The notes under the pieces were generated by a model that saw only the letters and a program-made list of their open reading frames with translations, had not been told where the DNA came from and searched no databases. Of a stretch of 64,000 nucleotides of DNA, positions 16,976 through 24,973 are shown one piece after another. How positions within the stretch are numbered: position 1 is the stretch's first letter; each line of letters starts with the position of its first letter. The stretch is from JBBIMP01 sp037444305 (GTDB taxonomy: Bacteria; Acidobacteriota; UBA6911). The DNA lies in assembly GCA_037444305.1 (NCBI GenBank), contig JBBIMP010000019.1, positions 27,529 to 91,528 of the forward strand. The letters are read 5' to 3'. A program made the position numbers and the translations under genes.

Positions 16976-18622
16976 ATGAAACATAGATTTGCGACGTTCG
17001 TAATCCTGGTCGTCCTCCTCTCCTCGGTGGCCGGTGGCTGGCTGAGCGGCAGCGCGGCCGCGGATCCCGGCCAGGCAAGGACCTCACCCAACGAATTCCT
17101 CGCCAATTTCACCGAGGCGCTGAATCTCATCGAGCAGCACTACGTCGACAGCATCGGCCCCGACCAGCTGGTCTACAGCGCCATCAAGGGGATGCTGCGG
17201 GCCCTGGATCCCCATTCCAGCTTTTTCGATCCAAAGGAGTTCAACCGGCTCCGCGAGGAACAGGTCAGCAAGTACTACGGCCTGGGCATCCGCGTCCGCC
17301 CGTTGTTCCGTGACCGCGGCCGGGTAGTCATCGTCGAGCCGCCTTCGATCGGCTCGCCCGCCGAGAGGCGCGGCCTGCGAGCCGGCGACGTGATCACGCG
17401 GATCGAGGGGCGGTCCATAGACGACTGGACCTCCGACGAAGTCGTGGGAAATCTCCGCGGACCGCGCGGCACCTTCGTAAACATCACCGTGGAGCGCCCA
17501 GGCCTGAGAAACCCCCTTCAGTTCAGGGTGGAAAGGGACGAGATTCCCATCGTCACCGTTCCCTATGCCTTCCTCGTCAGACCCGGAATCGGCTACATCA
17601 AGGTGGACCGCTTCGCGGAATCTACGGCCGACGAGCTGCGCCAGAAGATGGGGAAGATCGAGGCCGACAAGCTCGACGGGCTGGTGCTGGACCTGCGGGA
17701 CAATCCCGGGGGGCTGCTGAACCAGGCCATCGACATCGCCGACATCTTTCTGCCCCGCGGCAAGATGATCGTCTCCACGCGCGGCCGCGCCCAGGGCTCG
17801 GTCCGGCCCTACCCCGCCCCCTCCGGCGAGAAAATGCGGGTCCCGCTGGTGGTGCTGATCAACCGGCACAGCGCCAGCGCCTCCGAAATCGTGGCCGGCT
17901 CGCTGCAGGATCACGACCGCGCCCTGATCGTGGGGGAAACCAGCTTCGGCAAGGGGCTCGTCCAGTCGGTCTACACGCTCGAAGGCGGAACCGGGATGGC
18001 CCTGACCACGGCGAAGTACTACACCCCGAGCGGGCGCCTGATCCAGCGCGACTACTCCGGATCCAGCTTCGACTACTACTACGCAAGCAACACCGCGGGC
18101 GCCGGCGAAGAGCCGCGCGAGATCACCTACACCGATGCGGGCCGCAAGGTATACGGCGGCGGAGGCATCACGCCGGATTACGTGATTCCGATGAGGGAGT
18201 TCAACCGCTTCGAGGCTCTCCTCACCTCCAAGGACATCCTTTTCGAGTTCGCCAGGCGCCTCGTGTCCGGCCAGGTTCAGGCGGCGCGCGACTTCAAGCC
18301 GCCGCTCAAGAAAGAGTCCGATGCCGCCGCCAGCGCCGCGGCCGCGGCGCTGGAAATCACTCCGGCCATCCTCGTCGAGTTCCAGGAGTACCTGCGCGAA
18401 AGGCGCGTCGAGTTCACGGAGCAGGATATCCACGACAATATCGAGTTCATCAAGCGGCGCATCAAGCAGGAAGTGAACATAGCAGCCTTCGGCCTCCAGG
18501 AAGGCTACCGGGTCGCCATACAGGGAGACAACCAGGTCCTCAAGGCGATCGAACTGCTGCCCGAGGCCAGGCAGTTGATGACAACGGGGCAGGCACAGCC
18601 CAACGAGAAAAAACCAGACTAA
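16976..18622 (+). CDS. ctpA: C-terminal processing peptidase (S41, CtpA-like)
   Basis: 548 residues. Signal anchor RFATFVILVVLLSSVAGGWL, helical N-terminal part EALNLIEQHYVDS, DPHSSFFDPKEF, PDZ domain from about 85 (GLGIRVRPLFRDRGRVVI, RRGLRAGDVITRIEG), and peptidase core DGLVLDLRDNPGGLLNQAID. Catalytic dyad: Ser in NRHSASASEIVAGSLQD and Lys in GETSFGKGLVQSV. A helical C-terminal extension of about 120 residues follows YGGGGITPDYVI. It processes or degrades periplasmic proteins. The transglycosylase gene follows 27 bp downstream. Confidence 0.95.
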   Translation: MKHRFATFVILVVLLSSVAGGWLSGSAAADPGQARTSPNEFLANFTEALNLIEQHYVDSIGPDQLVYSAIKGMLRALDPHSSFFDPKEFNRLREEQVSKYYGLGIRVRPLFRDRGRVVIVEPPSIGSPAERRGLRAGDVITRIEGRSIDDWTSDEVVGNLRGPRGTFVNITVERPGLRNPLQFRVERDEIPIVTVPYAFLVRPGIGYIKVDRFAESTADELRQKMGKIEADKLDGLVLDLRDNPGGLLNQAIDIADIFLPRGKMIVSTRGRAQGSVRPYPAPSGEKMRVPLVVLINRHSASASEIVAGSLQDHDRALIVGETSFGKGLVQSVYTLEGGTGMALTTAKYYTPSGRLIQRDYSGSSFDYYYASNTAGAGEEPREITYTDAGRKVYGGGGITPDYVIPMREFNRFEALLTSKDILFEFARRLVSGQVQAARDFKPPLKKESDAAASAAAAALEITPAILVEFQEYLRERRVEFTEQDIHDNIEFIKRRIKQEVNIAAFGLQEGYRVAIQGDNQVLKAIELLPEARQLMTTGQAQPNEKKPD

Positions 18623-18649
18623 ACCCAGCACCGGACCGTACCCTTCCTC

Positions 18650-20179
18650 ATGCAGAGGCTCGGACTCGCTTTAGCCGTTGTTGCTCTTTTCTGTGCATTC
18701 GCGCCGCAGGCCGGGACCGCCCAATCCTGGCCCATGGTGCTGGCCGCGGCCACCCCTTCCCTGGGGGAGGACGGAACCTACGGCAAGCCGCTGCTGGACA
18801 TCGACGAGGATCCCACTCTCCCGCCGGATATGCGCCACCTCATGGAACGGTCACGTGCCCATTATCTGGAGGGACTGGACCTCATGCGCACGGGCGAGGT
18901 GGGCCGGGCCAGGACCAGCTTCGACAGCGCCGTGGACCTGCTCCTGGAATCCCATTGGGGCGCGGGCGCCTCGCCCTCCCTGAACCGGTTCTTCATGGAG
19001 TTGATCCGCCGGATCCGCGAGGATGAGGCCGGCCATCACCGCACCCTCGAAACCGAAGAAAGCGGCGTCGAAGGCGCAGTCGTCGACGAACTGGAAAGCC
19101 TGGACCTGTTCACGCTGGAAGTGGACCCCTCCCTGATGGACCTGGTGGAGGCGGACCTGCTGAGCACGAAGTACGACATCCCCGTGGTCCTGAACGAAAA
19201 GGTCTTCAAATCCCTCAACTACTGGCTCGGGCGCGGCAAGAGGTACTTCACCGACGGCCTGGTCCGTTCGGGCCGCTACCTGGAGATGATCCAGGCGATC
19301 TTCCGCGAGGAGAACATCCCGCAGGACGTGCTCTACCTCGCGCAGGTGGAGAGCCTCTTCAAAACGAATGCCTATTCCCGGGCGCGCGCGCGCGGGATCT
19401 GGCAATTCACGGTGGGCACCGGCACGCGCTACGGGCTGAAGGTCAACGGCCAGATCGACGAAAGATCCGATCCCGAAAAATCCACCCGGGCCGCCGCGCG
19501 GTACCTGAAGGACCTCTACGCCATGTTCGGCGACTGGAACCTGGTGCTGGCCGCCTACAACTGGGGGGAAGGGAGAGTACAGAAGCTCGTGGACCGGAGC
19601 GGCCTGAACGACTTCTGGAGCCTGACGGAACTCAAGCGCAACTTCCCGAAGGAGACACAGAATCACGTTCCGCTGATCATGGCGAGCATCATCCTGGGCC
19701 GGAACCCGCAGAAGTACGGCCTCCCCGAGCAACTCGACCCGCCGCTGCGTTATGACCGGGTTGTGGTGCCGAAGCGCATAAGCCTCAGCGCGGCCGCCAA
19801 GGCGCTGGACGTTCCGGTCGACTCGCTCAAGGAGCTGAATCCGGCGCTGAAATCCGCCTACACGCCGTCCGGCTATCCCGATTTCGAGCTGCGGATTCCC
19901 CTCGGACTCGCCCCGGAGGTCCTCGAGAGGCTGGCCCTCGTACCCGAATCGAAGGCGCCCGCGGTCCCCGCGTTCAACGGCAAGCACAAGGTACTCCCCG
20001 GCGAGACGCTCGGCGGGATCGCCGCGAAGTACCGGACCACCGTCAGCGCGCTGCAGCTGGCGAACAACATACAATCGCCGAAGTCCCTCAGGGCCGGCAC
20101 CTGGATCCAGGTGCCGCCGCCGAGCGCGCCGGCCAAGGCCGCACCCGCCCGACCCGCGAAGGCATCCGCGGGCAAATAA
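18650..20179 (+). CDS. mltD: MltD-like membrane-bound lytic transglycosylase with LysM
   Basis: 509 residues. Signal peptide 1-24, a helical stalk to about 200, then an SLT domain: LAQVESLFKTNAYSRARARG with the catalytic Glu in QVES, IWQFTVGTGTRYGLKVN, STRAAARYLKDLYAMFGDW, and LAAYNWGEGRVQ. A family-specific region MASIILGRNPQKYG follows. A LysM module sits near 444-490 (HKVLPGETLGGIAAKYRTTV ... NNIQSPKSLRAGTWIQVP). It cleaves the peptidoglycan glycan strand. It lies 27 bp after ctpA, a pairing that fits coupled hydrolase control as known for Ctp proteases and murein hydrolases. Confidence 0.92.
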   Translation: MQRLGLALAVVALFCAFAPQAGTAQSWPMVLAAATPSLGEDGTYGKPLLDIDEDPTLPPDMRHLMERSRAHYLEGLDLMRTGEVGRARTSFDSAVDLLLESHWGAGASPSLNRFFMELIRRIREDEAGHHRTLETEESGVEGAVVDELESLDLFTLEVDPSLMDLVEADLLSTKYDIPVVLNEKVFKSLNYWLGRGKRYFTDGLVRSGRYLEMIQAIFREENIPQDVLYLAQVESLFKTNAYSRARARGIWQFTVGTGTRYGLKVNGQIDERSDPEKSTRAAARYLKDLYAMFGDWNLVLAAYNWGEGRVQKLVDRSGLNDFWSLTELKRNFPKETQNHVPLIMASIILGRNPQKYGLPEQLDPPLRYDRVVVPKRISLSAAAKALDVPVDSLKELNPALKSAYTPSGYPDFELRIPLGLAPEVLERLALVPESKAPAVPAFNGKHKVLPGETLGGIAAKYRTTVSALQLANNIQSPKSLRAGTWIQVPPPSAPAKAAPARPAKASAGK

Positions 20180-20462
20180 TCCCTCCGGGCCGCCCGCTGC
20201 CTGCACGGATAAGCCCGCCACAATCCACGGGCCCGGTGCCGCGCCTCTTTGCGCTCCCCTTTCCATGTGGTAAGGTTTCGTCTTGTCCGCAGGGAGCTTG
20301 TACCTTCTCTCGAATTACCCGGGCCAATCAGCCTCAGCGTGGTGAACCGGGCGGGCCAACCGTTCGGAGAAATTACTAGCCAATGAGGAAGAGAACCTTT
20401 TGCCCCTCATCCTCGTATAAATCCCTGTCAAAGGTCGCGGGAGGAGGTCCGCACACCGGAAC

Positions 20463-21785
20463 ATGAAAAAAGCCGCACCCAACCCGATGGCGGCATCTGC
20501 CGAGACACCCGCGGCCAGCATGCTGCAGCCGCTCAAGCCGTCCCAGAGACACGTCCTCGCTTCCATGTGGGAGGCGCTCAAGATCGCGCTGGACGCCATC
20601 TGGTCGCACAGACTGCGATCCTTCCTGACCCTGCTGGGCATCATCATCGGCGTGGCCTCCGTGGTCACAGTCGGCGGGGCCATCGAAGGTCTGGGGTTCT
20701 ACGTGAAGGAACGCCTCTCCTCGACCTTCGGCTCCAATACCTTCATCCTGGCGCGCATCGCCGGGATGAACATCTCCTCCGAGGAGTTCGAAAAGCGCAT
20801 CCGGCGGAACAAGCGCATTTACGTGGACGACCTGAGGGCCATCCGGGAGCGCTGCGACGGCTGCGCAGCGATCTCGCCCATGCTGCAGACCCGAGCGGAT
20901 GCCAAGGCCGGCTCCCTGACGTTCTTCGACGCAACCCTGCAGGGCGTCAGCTCCGACGTCACCCGGATCCAGGAACTCGAATTGACGGACGGAAGGTTTC
21001 TCTCGGTCTACGACTCCGAGCGCGCCCGGCCCGTGGCCGTCATCGGAGCGGAAATCCGCAGGGAGCTTTTCGGGCCGCTGGATCCCCTGGGGAAGGAGAT
21101 CCGCGTGGGCGGCGAACCCTTCACCGTCATCGGCGTGGAGAAGGAGAGCGGAAGCTTCTTCGGGCAGTCGATGGATTCCAACATCTACATCCCCTACACC
21201 TCCTTCCTGAAAATGTACGGCTCGCGCAGGTCGCTCAGCATAAGGGTCAAGGCGCCCTCGGAGGCGCAGATCGAAAACACGCAGGACGAGGTGCGCATGA
21301 TCATGCGCTCGCGGCACAAGCTGCGGCCCAACCAGGAGGACGACTTCGACATCCTCGCCAGCGAGTCCATGCAGCAGGCGGTCGGGCAGTTCACCGGCGC
21401 GATCGCCGTGGTCGTTACACCCATCACCCTGATCTCGCTCGTGGTGGGGGGGATCGTCGTGATGAACATCATGCTCGTGAGCGTGACCGAGAGAACCAAC
21501 GAGATCGGGCTGCGCAAGGCGCTCGGCGCAAAAAGGAGCGACATCCTGATGCAGTTCCTGATCGAGTCCTCGATGCTGGCCGCCTTCGGCGGCGCGTTCG
21601 GCCTGCTGCTGGCATACGGGCTGGCGCTGATCATCCGGATCAGCACTCCCATACCGATGGAGATCACGATCGGCTACATCCTGCTCGCGCTCCTGGCCTC
21701 GGGGGGCATCGGCATGATCTCCGGCATATACCCGGCGCACCGCGCCTCGCGCCTCGATCCGATCGTCGCGCTCTCGAGAGACTGA
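20463..21785 (+). CDS. MacB/FtsX-type ABC transporter permease
   Basis: 440 residues. The N-terminal MacB core begins with a helix SHRLRSFLTLLGIIIGVASV, then a periplasmic domain to about 300, and three C-terminal FtsX helices with VMNIMLVSVTERTNEIGLRK and ALGAKRSDILMQFLIESSML, the ATPase-coupling segment. It ends YPAHRASRLDPIVALSRD. A 40-residue N-terminal extension is atypical. No ATPase or membrane-fusion gene adjoins; the second permease starts 4 bp later. It likely exports a lipid, peptide or drug; substrate unknown. Confidence 0.9.
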   Translation: MKKAAPNPMAASAETPAASMLQPLKPSQRHVLASMWEALKIALDAIWSHRLRSFLTLLGIIIGVASVVTVGGAIEGLGFYVKERLSSTFGSNTFILARIAGMNISSEEFEKRIRRNKRIYVDDLRAIRERCDGCAAISPMLQTRADAKAGSLTFFDATLQGVSSDVTRIQELELTDGRFLSVYDSERARPVAVIGAEIRRELFGPLDPLGKEIRVGGEPFTVIGVEKESGSFFGQSMDSNIYIPYTSFLKMYGSRRSLSIRVKAPSEAQIENTQDEVRMIMRSRHKLRPNQEDDFDILASESMQQAVGQFTGAIAVVVTPITLISLVVGGIVVMNIMLVSVTERTNEIGLRKALGAKRSDILMQFLIESSMLAAFGGAFGLLLAYGLALIIRISTPIPMEITIGYILLALLASGGIGMISGIYPAHRASRLDPIVALSRD

Positions 21786-21789
21786 AACC

Positions 21790-23034
21790 ATGGCGGGCTT
21801 CAACCAACGCGAAAACGTCACCATGGCGCTGCAGACGCTCATGGCCAACAAATTCCGGTCGTTCCTGACGGTGCTGGGCATCATCATCGGGGTGCTCACG
21901 GTGATCGTGATCGCCTCCATCCTCACCGGGATGCGCCAGAACATCATCAGCATCGTCCAGGAGTACGGCACCGACAACATCTTCGCCTTCCACCTCGGGA
22001 TGGGACCGAGAATGGGCAGGAGGCCGCGAGCCGAGCTGATGCGGAAGCCCCTCACCGTGGAGGATGCGGAGGCGATCGCCCAGCAATGCGTTTCGGTGGC
22101 CGACGTTGCCTGGCAGGGCATTGCCAGGAGATCCCCCGTCAGGATCCAGTACCAGAGCAACATCCTGCGCAATTTCGATTTCAATGGCGTGCCGGCAAAC
22201 TACGCCGCGGTGGCCAACATCGCGCTCGCCGACGGCCGGTTCTTCGCCGAGACGGAGGACCTGCACGGAATGAAACTGGTCGTCCTCGGATCCAACGCGA
22301 CCGAGGCGCTGTTCACCAACACCGATCCGATCGGCAAACAGATCCAGATCAACGGGCGCCCGTTCACGGTCGTCGGAACCATGGCCAAGAGCAAGGGCGG
22401 CTTCATGGGAGAGAACGAGCGGGACAACGCGGTGCTGATTCCCTACCGCGCGTTCAAGAAACTGCTGCCCTGGGAGGAGTGGCACTTCCTGCTGATCCAG
22501 TCGAATTCCGGTCAGCTGAACACCGCGCTCGACGAAGTGGAAAGCCTCCTCCGGCGCCGCCGGGGCATCAAGCCGAGCGAGGAGAGCAACTTTGACCTCT
22601 CGACCGCGGACAGGCTGATTGCCCAGTTCGACTCCATCACGGCCACGATCGGATTGATCGCCATCGCCATCTCCGCGATCGGCCTTCTCGTGGGCGGCAT
22701 CGGCGTGATGAACATCATGCTGGTCTCGGTCACGGAGCGGACGCGCGAAATCGGAATCCGCAAGGCCGTCGGGGCGACCCGGGGCGACATCGTTTTCCAG
22801 TTCCTGATCGAGGCCATGACGCTCACGGGGATAGGGGGGATCCTGGGGGTGATCCTGGCCGTCGGCGTCTCGTACCTGATCATCGCACTCGTTCCCGACC
22901 TGCCGGCTTCCATCCCCATCTGGGCGATCGTCACAGGCCTGGTGGTTTCAGTCACGGTGGGGCTGGTCTTCGGCGTGTGGCCGGCGCGCAAGGCCGCGGG
23001 TCTCGACCCGATCGAGGCTCTCCGCTACGAATAG
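21790..23034 (+). CDS. MacB/FtsX-type ABC transporter permease, second subunit
   Basis: 414 residues, a paralogue of the preceding gene with the same architecture: MANKFRSFLTVLGIIIGVLT, MacB periplasmic domain with LADGRFFAETEDLHGMKLVV, and C-terminal GIGVMNIMLVSVTERTREIG and KAVGATRGDIVFQFLIEAMT. It ends VWPARKAAGLDPIEALRYE, the classic family C-terminus. The two probably form a heterodimer that borrows an ATPase encoded elsewhere. Confidence 0.92.
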   Translation: MAGFNQRENVTMALQTLMANKFRSFLTVLGIIIGVLTVIVIASILTGMRQNIISIVQEYGTDNIFAFHLGMGPRMGRRPRAELMRKPLTVEDAEAIAQQCVSVADVAWQGIARRSPVRIQYQSNILRNFDFNGVPANYAAVANIALADGRFFAETEDLHGMKLVVLGSNATEALFTNTDPIGKQIQINGRPFTVVGTMAKSKGGFMGENERDNAVLIPYRAFKKLLPWEEWHFLLIQSNSGQLNTALDEVESLLRRRRGIKPSEESNFDLSTADRLIAQFDSITATIGLIAIAISAIGLLVGGIGVMNIMLVSVTERTREIGIRKAVGATRGDIVFQFLIEAMTLTGIGGILGVILAVGVSYLIIALVPDLPASIPIWAIVTGLVVSVTVGLVFGVWPARKAAGLDPIEALRYE

Positions 23035-23183
23035 CCGCTCCCGCCGCAGTCCGCGCGGTCACATCAACCCGGATTCCGAAGTTCGTGTGGGCAGTTTGGT
23101 CATAATGGCATGCTCTCGAATCAGTTGGCCGATTAACGGGATGCAACGGATCGGGCGTCAGGGAGAATGGTGCGGGAATGCGG

Positions 23184-23299
23184 GGACCCTGAAGGGGTCC
23201 GGCAGGAAAGCCCAGGGCGCGAGCCCTGGGAATATTGGACAGAAGAAGGAGAGAAAAGCCCTGTAAGGGCGGCACCATATGTGTCGCCCCGACAGGGCT
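23184..23299. repeat. Triple-hairpin dispersed repeat
   Basis: Three inverted repeats follow each other: GGACCC(TGAAG)GGGTCC at 23184-23200; CCCAGGGC-GCGA-GCCCTGGG at 23211-23230, with a GNRA-type loop; and AGCCCTGT...ACAGGGCT at 23257-23299, enclosing a CATATG-containing middle. The compact ordered structure is typical of a non-coding mobile or RNA-folding element. It directly abuts the truncated PAP2 gene. Confidence 0.65.
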
Positions 23300-23305
23300 G
23301 GATTT

Positions 23306-23547
23306 CGCGCATCCATGCAATCCCTTACCCCGTCCTGCTCACGCTTGTCCTCGCCCGGCACGGCGTGCGCTGGCGCTGGATCCTGCTTTCCGCCGCGTAC
23401 AGCGCCGCCATGTGGTTCGCCTGCGTTTTTCTCAACCAGCACTACATCGTGGATCTGCTCCTGGGCGCAGGCCTGGCTTTTCTCTGCCTGCCGTTCGCGG
23501 CAGCCGGACCGTACTCGGAAAAACTGACATGGCTCCGATCTTCCTGA
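23306..23547 (+). pseudogene. C-terminal fragment of a PAP2-superfamily membrane protein
   Basis: The frame ending at 23547 contains HAIPYPVLLTLVLARHGVRW, RWILLSAAYSAAMWFACVFL and NQHYIVDLLLGAGLAFLCLP. NQHYIVDLL fits the third PAP2 motif (xxxHYxxDxxxG) of inositol-phosphotransferase-like enzymes, with the nucleophile-activating His and Asp. The earlier motifs (KxxxxxxRP, PSGH) are missing because a repeat element lies directly upstream. The stop overlaps the SDR start by 19 bp. Confidence 0.6.
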
Positions 23548-24562
23548 CCGGTTTTCCCGGCTTTCTGTGTTCGGCGCTCGTCGAGCGTCTCCTCGAGCGA
23601 GGTCCGTCGGATCAGGTGCTGACTTGCCTCGTTCAATCGAAGTTCCACGCCGGCGCCACGAAGAAAAAGGAGGAACTGACAGCGCGCCGGCCGGCTCCAA
23701 CTGGTGCCGGGGGACATCCGGTTTCCTGAACTCGGCCTGGGCGGCCGTTGCCGCGAACTGCAGGAAAAGGCGGAGGAGATTTACCACCTGGCGGCCATTT
23801 ACGACCTGGGGGTCGCCCGCGAACCGGCAATGAGCGTGAATGTGGACGGGACCCGCAACGTCCTGAGCTTCGCCGCCCGCTGCCCGAACCTGCGGTCCGT
23901 TCGGCGAGCACAACCTCGAGGAGGGCCAAGAGTTCAACAATCACTACGAGGAGACCAAGTACCTGGCCGAGGTGGCCGTGCAGCTGCAGATGAGGGCCGG
24001 GCTGCCCGCCACCATCTACCGGCCGTCCATCGTGGTCGGCGACAGCCGGACAGGGGCGACGCAGAAGTACGACGGACCCTACGGCATTATCCGGTGGATT
24101 CTCAGGCAGCCCCGGCTCGCCGTGCTGCCAGTGGTCGGCGATACGCGCAGCACCCTGGTGAACCTGGTGCCGTGCGACTTCGTCCTCGATGCCCTTGCTG
24201 CCTTGAGCGCCTCCGCCGGGTCTGCGGGGCGCGTGTACCAGCTCTGCGATCCCGATCCGCCCACGGTCGATGAGCTGCTGAGCCTCATCGGCACGGCGAC
24301 TCGGCGGCGCCTGCTCCGGCTGCGCCTGCCCAAGGGTGTAGCCAAGGCCTCATTGCGATACCTGCCGGGGCTGCACCGGTGGATGGGGATCGATCCCGCC
24401 TCGATCGACTATTTCGATCATCCTGCGCGCTACACGTGCGCCAACACGCAGGCCGACCTCGAGGGGACCGGCATCGCGTGCCCGCCGCTGGCTTCCTACG
24501 CGCAGTACCTCGTCGATTTTGTGAAGCAGCATCCCGGCATCCCGCCCTCGGGGATGTTCTGA
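23529..24562 (+). pseudogene. Frameshifted extended SDR (thioester-reductase/NAD-binding_4-like)
   Basis: Start MAPIFLTGFPGFLCSALVER carries the TGxxGFLG-type dinucleotide motif. The frame is lost near 23650-23700 and resumes as PGDIRFPELGLGG ... EIYHLAAIYDLG ... NVDGTRNVLSFAARCPNL. Near 23903 it shifts again, skipping the STxYVxG strand with the catalytic Ser or Thr, and continues FGEHNLEEGQEFNNHYEETK (YxxxK present) to the natural C-terminus. Two disruptions plus a deletion make it inactive if the sequence is right. It lies 80 bp from an assembly gap, so errors are possible. Confidence 0.7.
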
Positions 24563-24643
24563 CCGCAGCGGGTCGCGAATGCGATCCGCGGGAAGCCGTG
24601 CACGCTACACTCCCCCGGCAAAGGCTCCACGCTACCGTATCTG

Positions 24644-24743
24644 NNNNNNNNNNNNNNNNNNNNNNNNNNNNNNNNNNNNNNNNNNNNNNNNNNNNNNNNN
24701 NNNNNNNNNNNNNNNNNNNNNNNNNNNNNNNNNNNNNNNNNNN
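24644..24743. other. Assembly gap (100 N)
   Basis: Exactly 100 N, the conventional placeholder for a scaffold join of unknown length. A dispersed repeat begins directly at its right edge, which probably caused the contig break. Confidence 0.99.
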
Positions 24744-24812
24744 GCCGGGAGTTCACGGAGCCCGGAGCGATAGCGACGGGTTGCGTTGCTTGACTGCGTT
24801 ACCTGACCGCTC
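24744..24812. repeat. Dispersed ~70 bp repeat, copy A (cut by gap)
   Basis: Contains CGGAGCCCGGAGCGATAGCG, ACGGGTTGCGTTGCTTGACT and GCGTTACCTGACCGC. Near-identical text occurs at 24895-24972 and 63929-64000. The left end is hidden by the N run. Confidence 0.8.
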
Positions 24813-24894
24813 ACTAGCGTTCGCGGCTTCGTTTACCGCATTCCCTCAATTCGGCTTTCCTCGGTGGCTCCGCTTCGCTGCATTTGCCAATCCT

Positions 24895-24972
24895 GCTTGC
24901 CGGCCGGCAGCTCACGGCGCCCGGAGCGGCAGCGACGGGTTGCGTTGCTTGACTGCGCTGCCTGACCGCGCG
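24895..24972. repeat. Dispersed ~70 bp repeat, copy B
   Basis: Starts CTTGCCGGCCGGCAGCTCAC, then GCCCGGAGCGGCAGCGACGG and GTTGCGTTGCTTGACTGCGC. Its end touches the stop codon of the kinase-aminotransferase fusion at 24974. Between copies A and B, 24813-24894 holds a GC-rich spacer (TTCGCGGCTTCG...TTCCTCGGTGGCTCCG) without a gene. Confidence 0.8.
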
Positions 24973-24973
24973 C

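Noticed and set aside
17084..18631. A 515-codon minus-strand frame
   Set aside because: Antisense to ctpA, whose promoter, PDZ and Ser-Lys dyad are evident.
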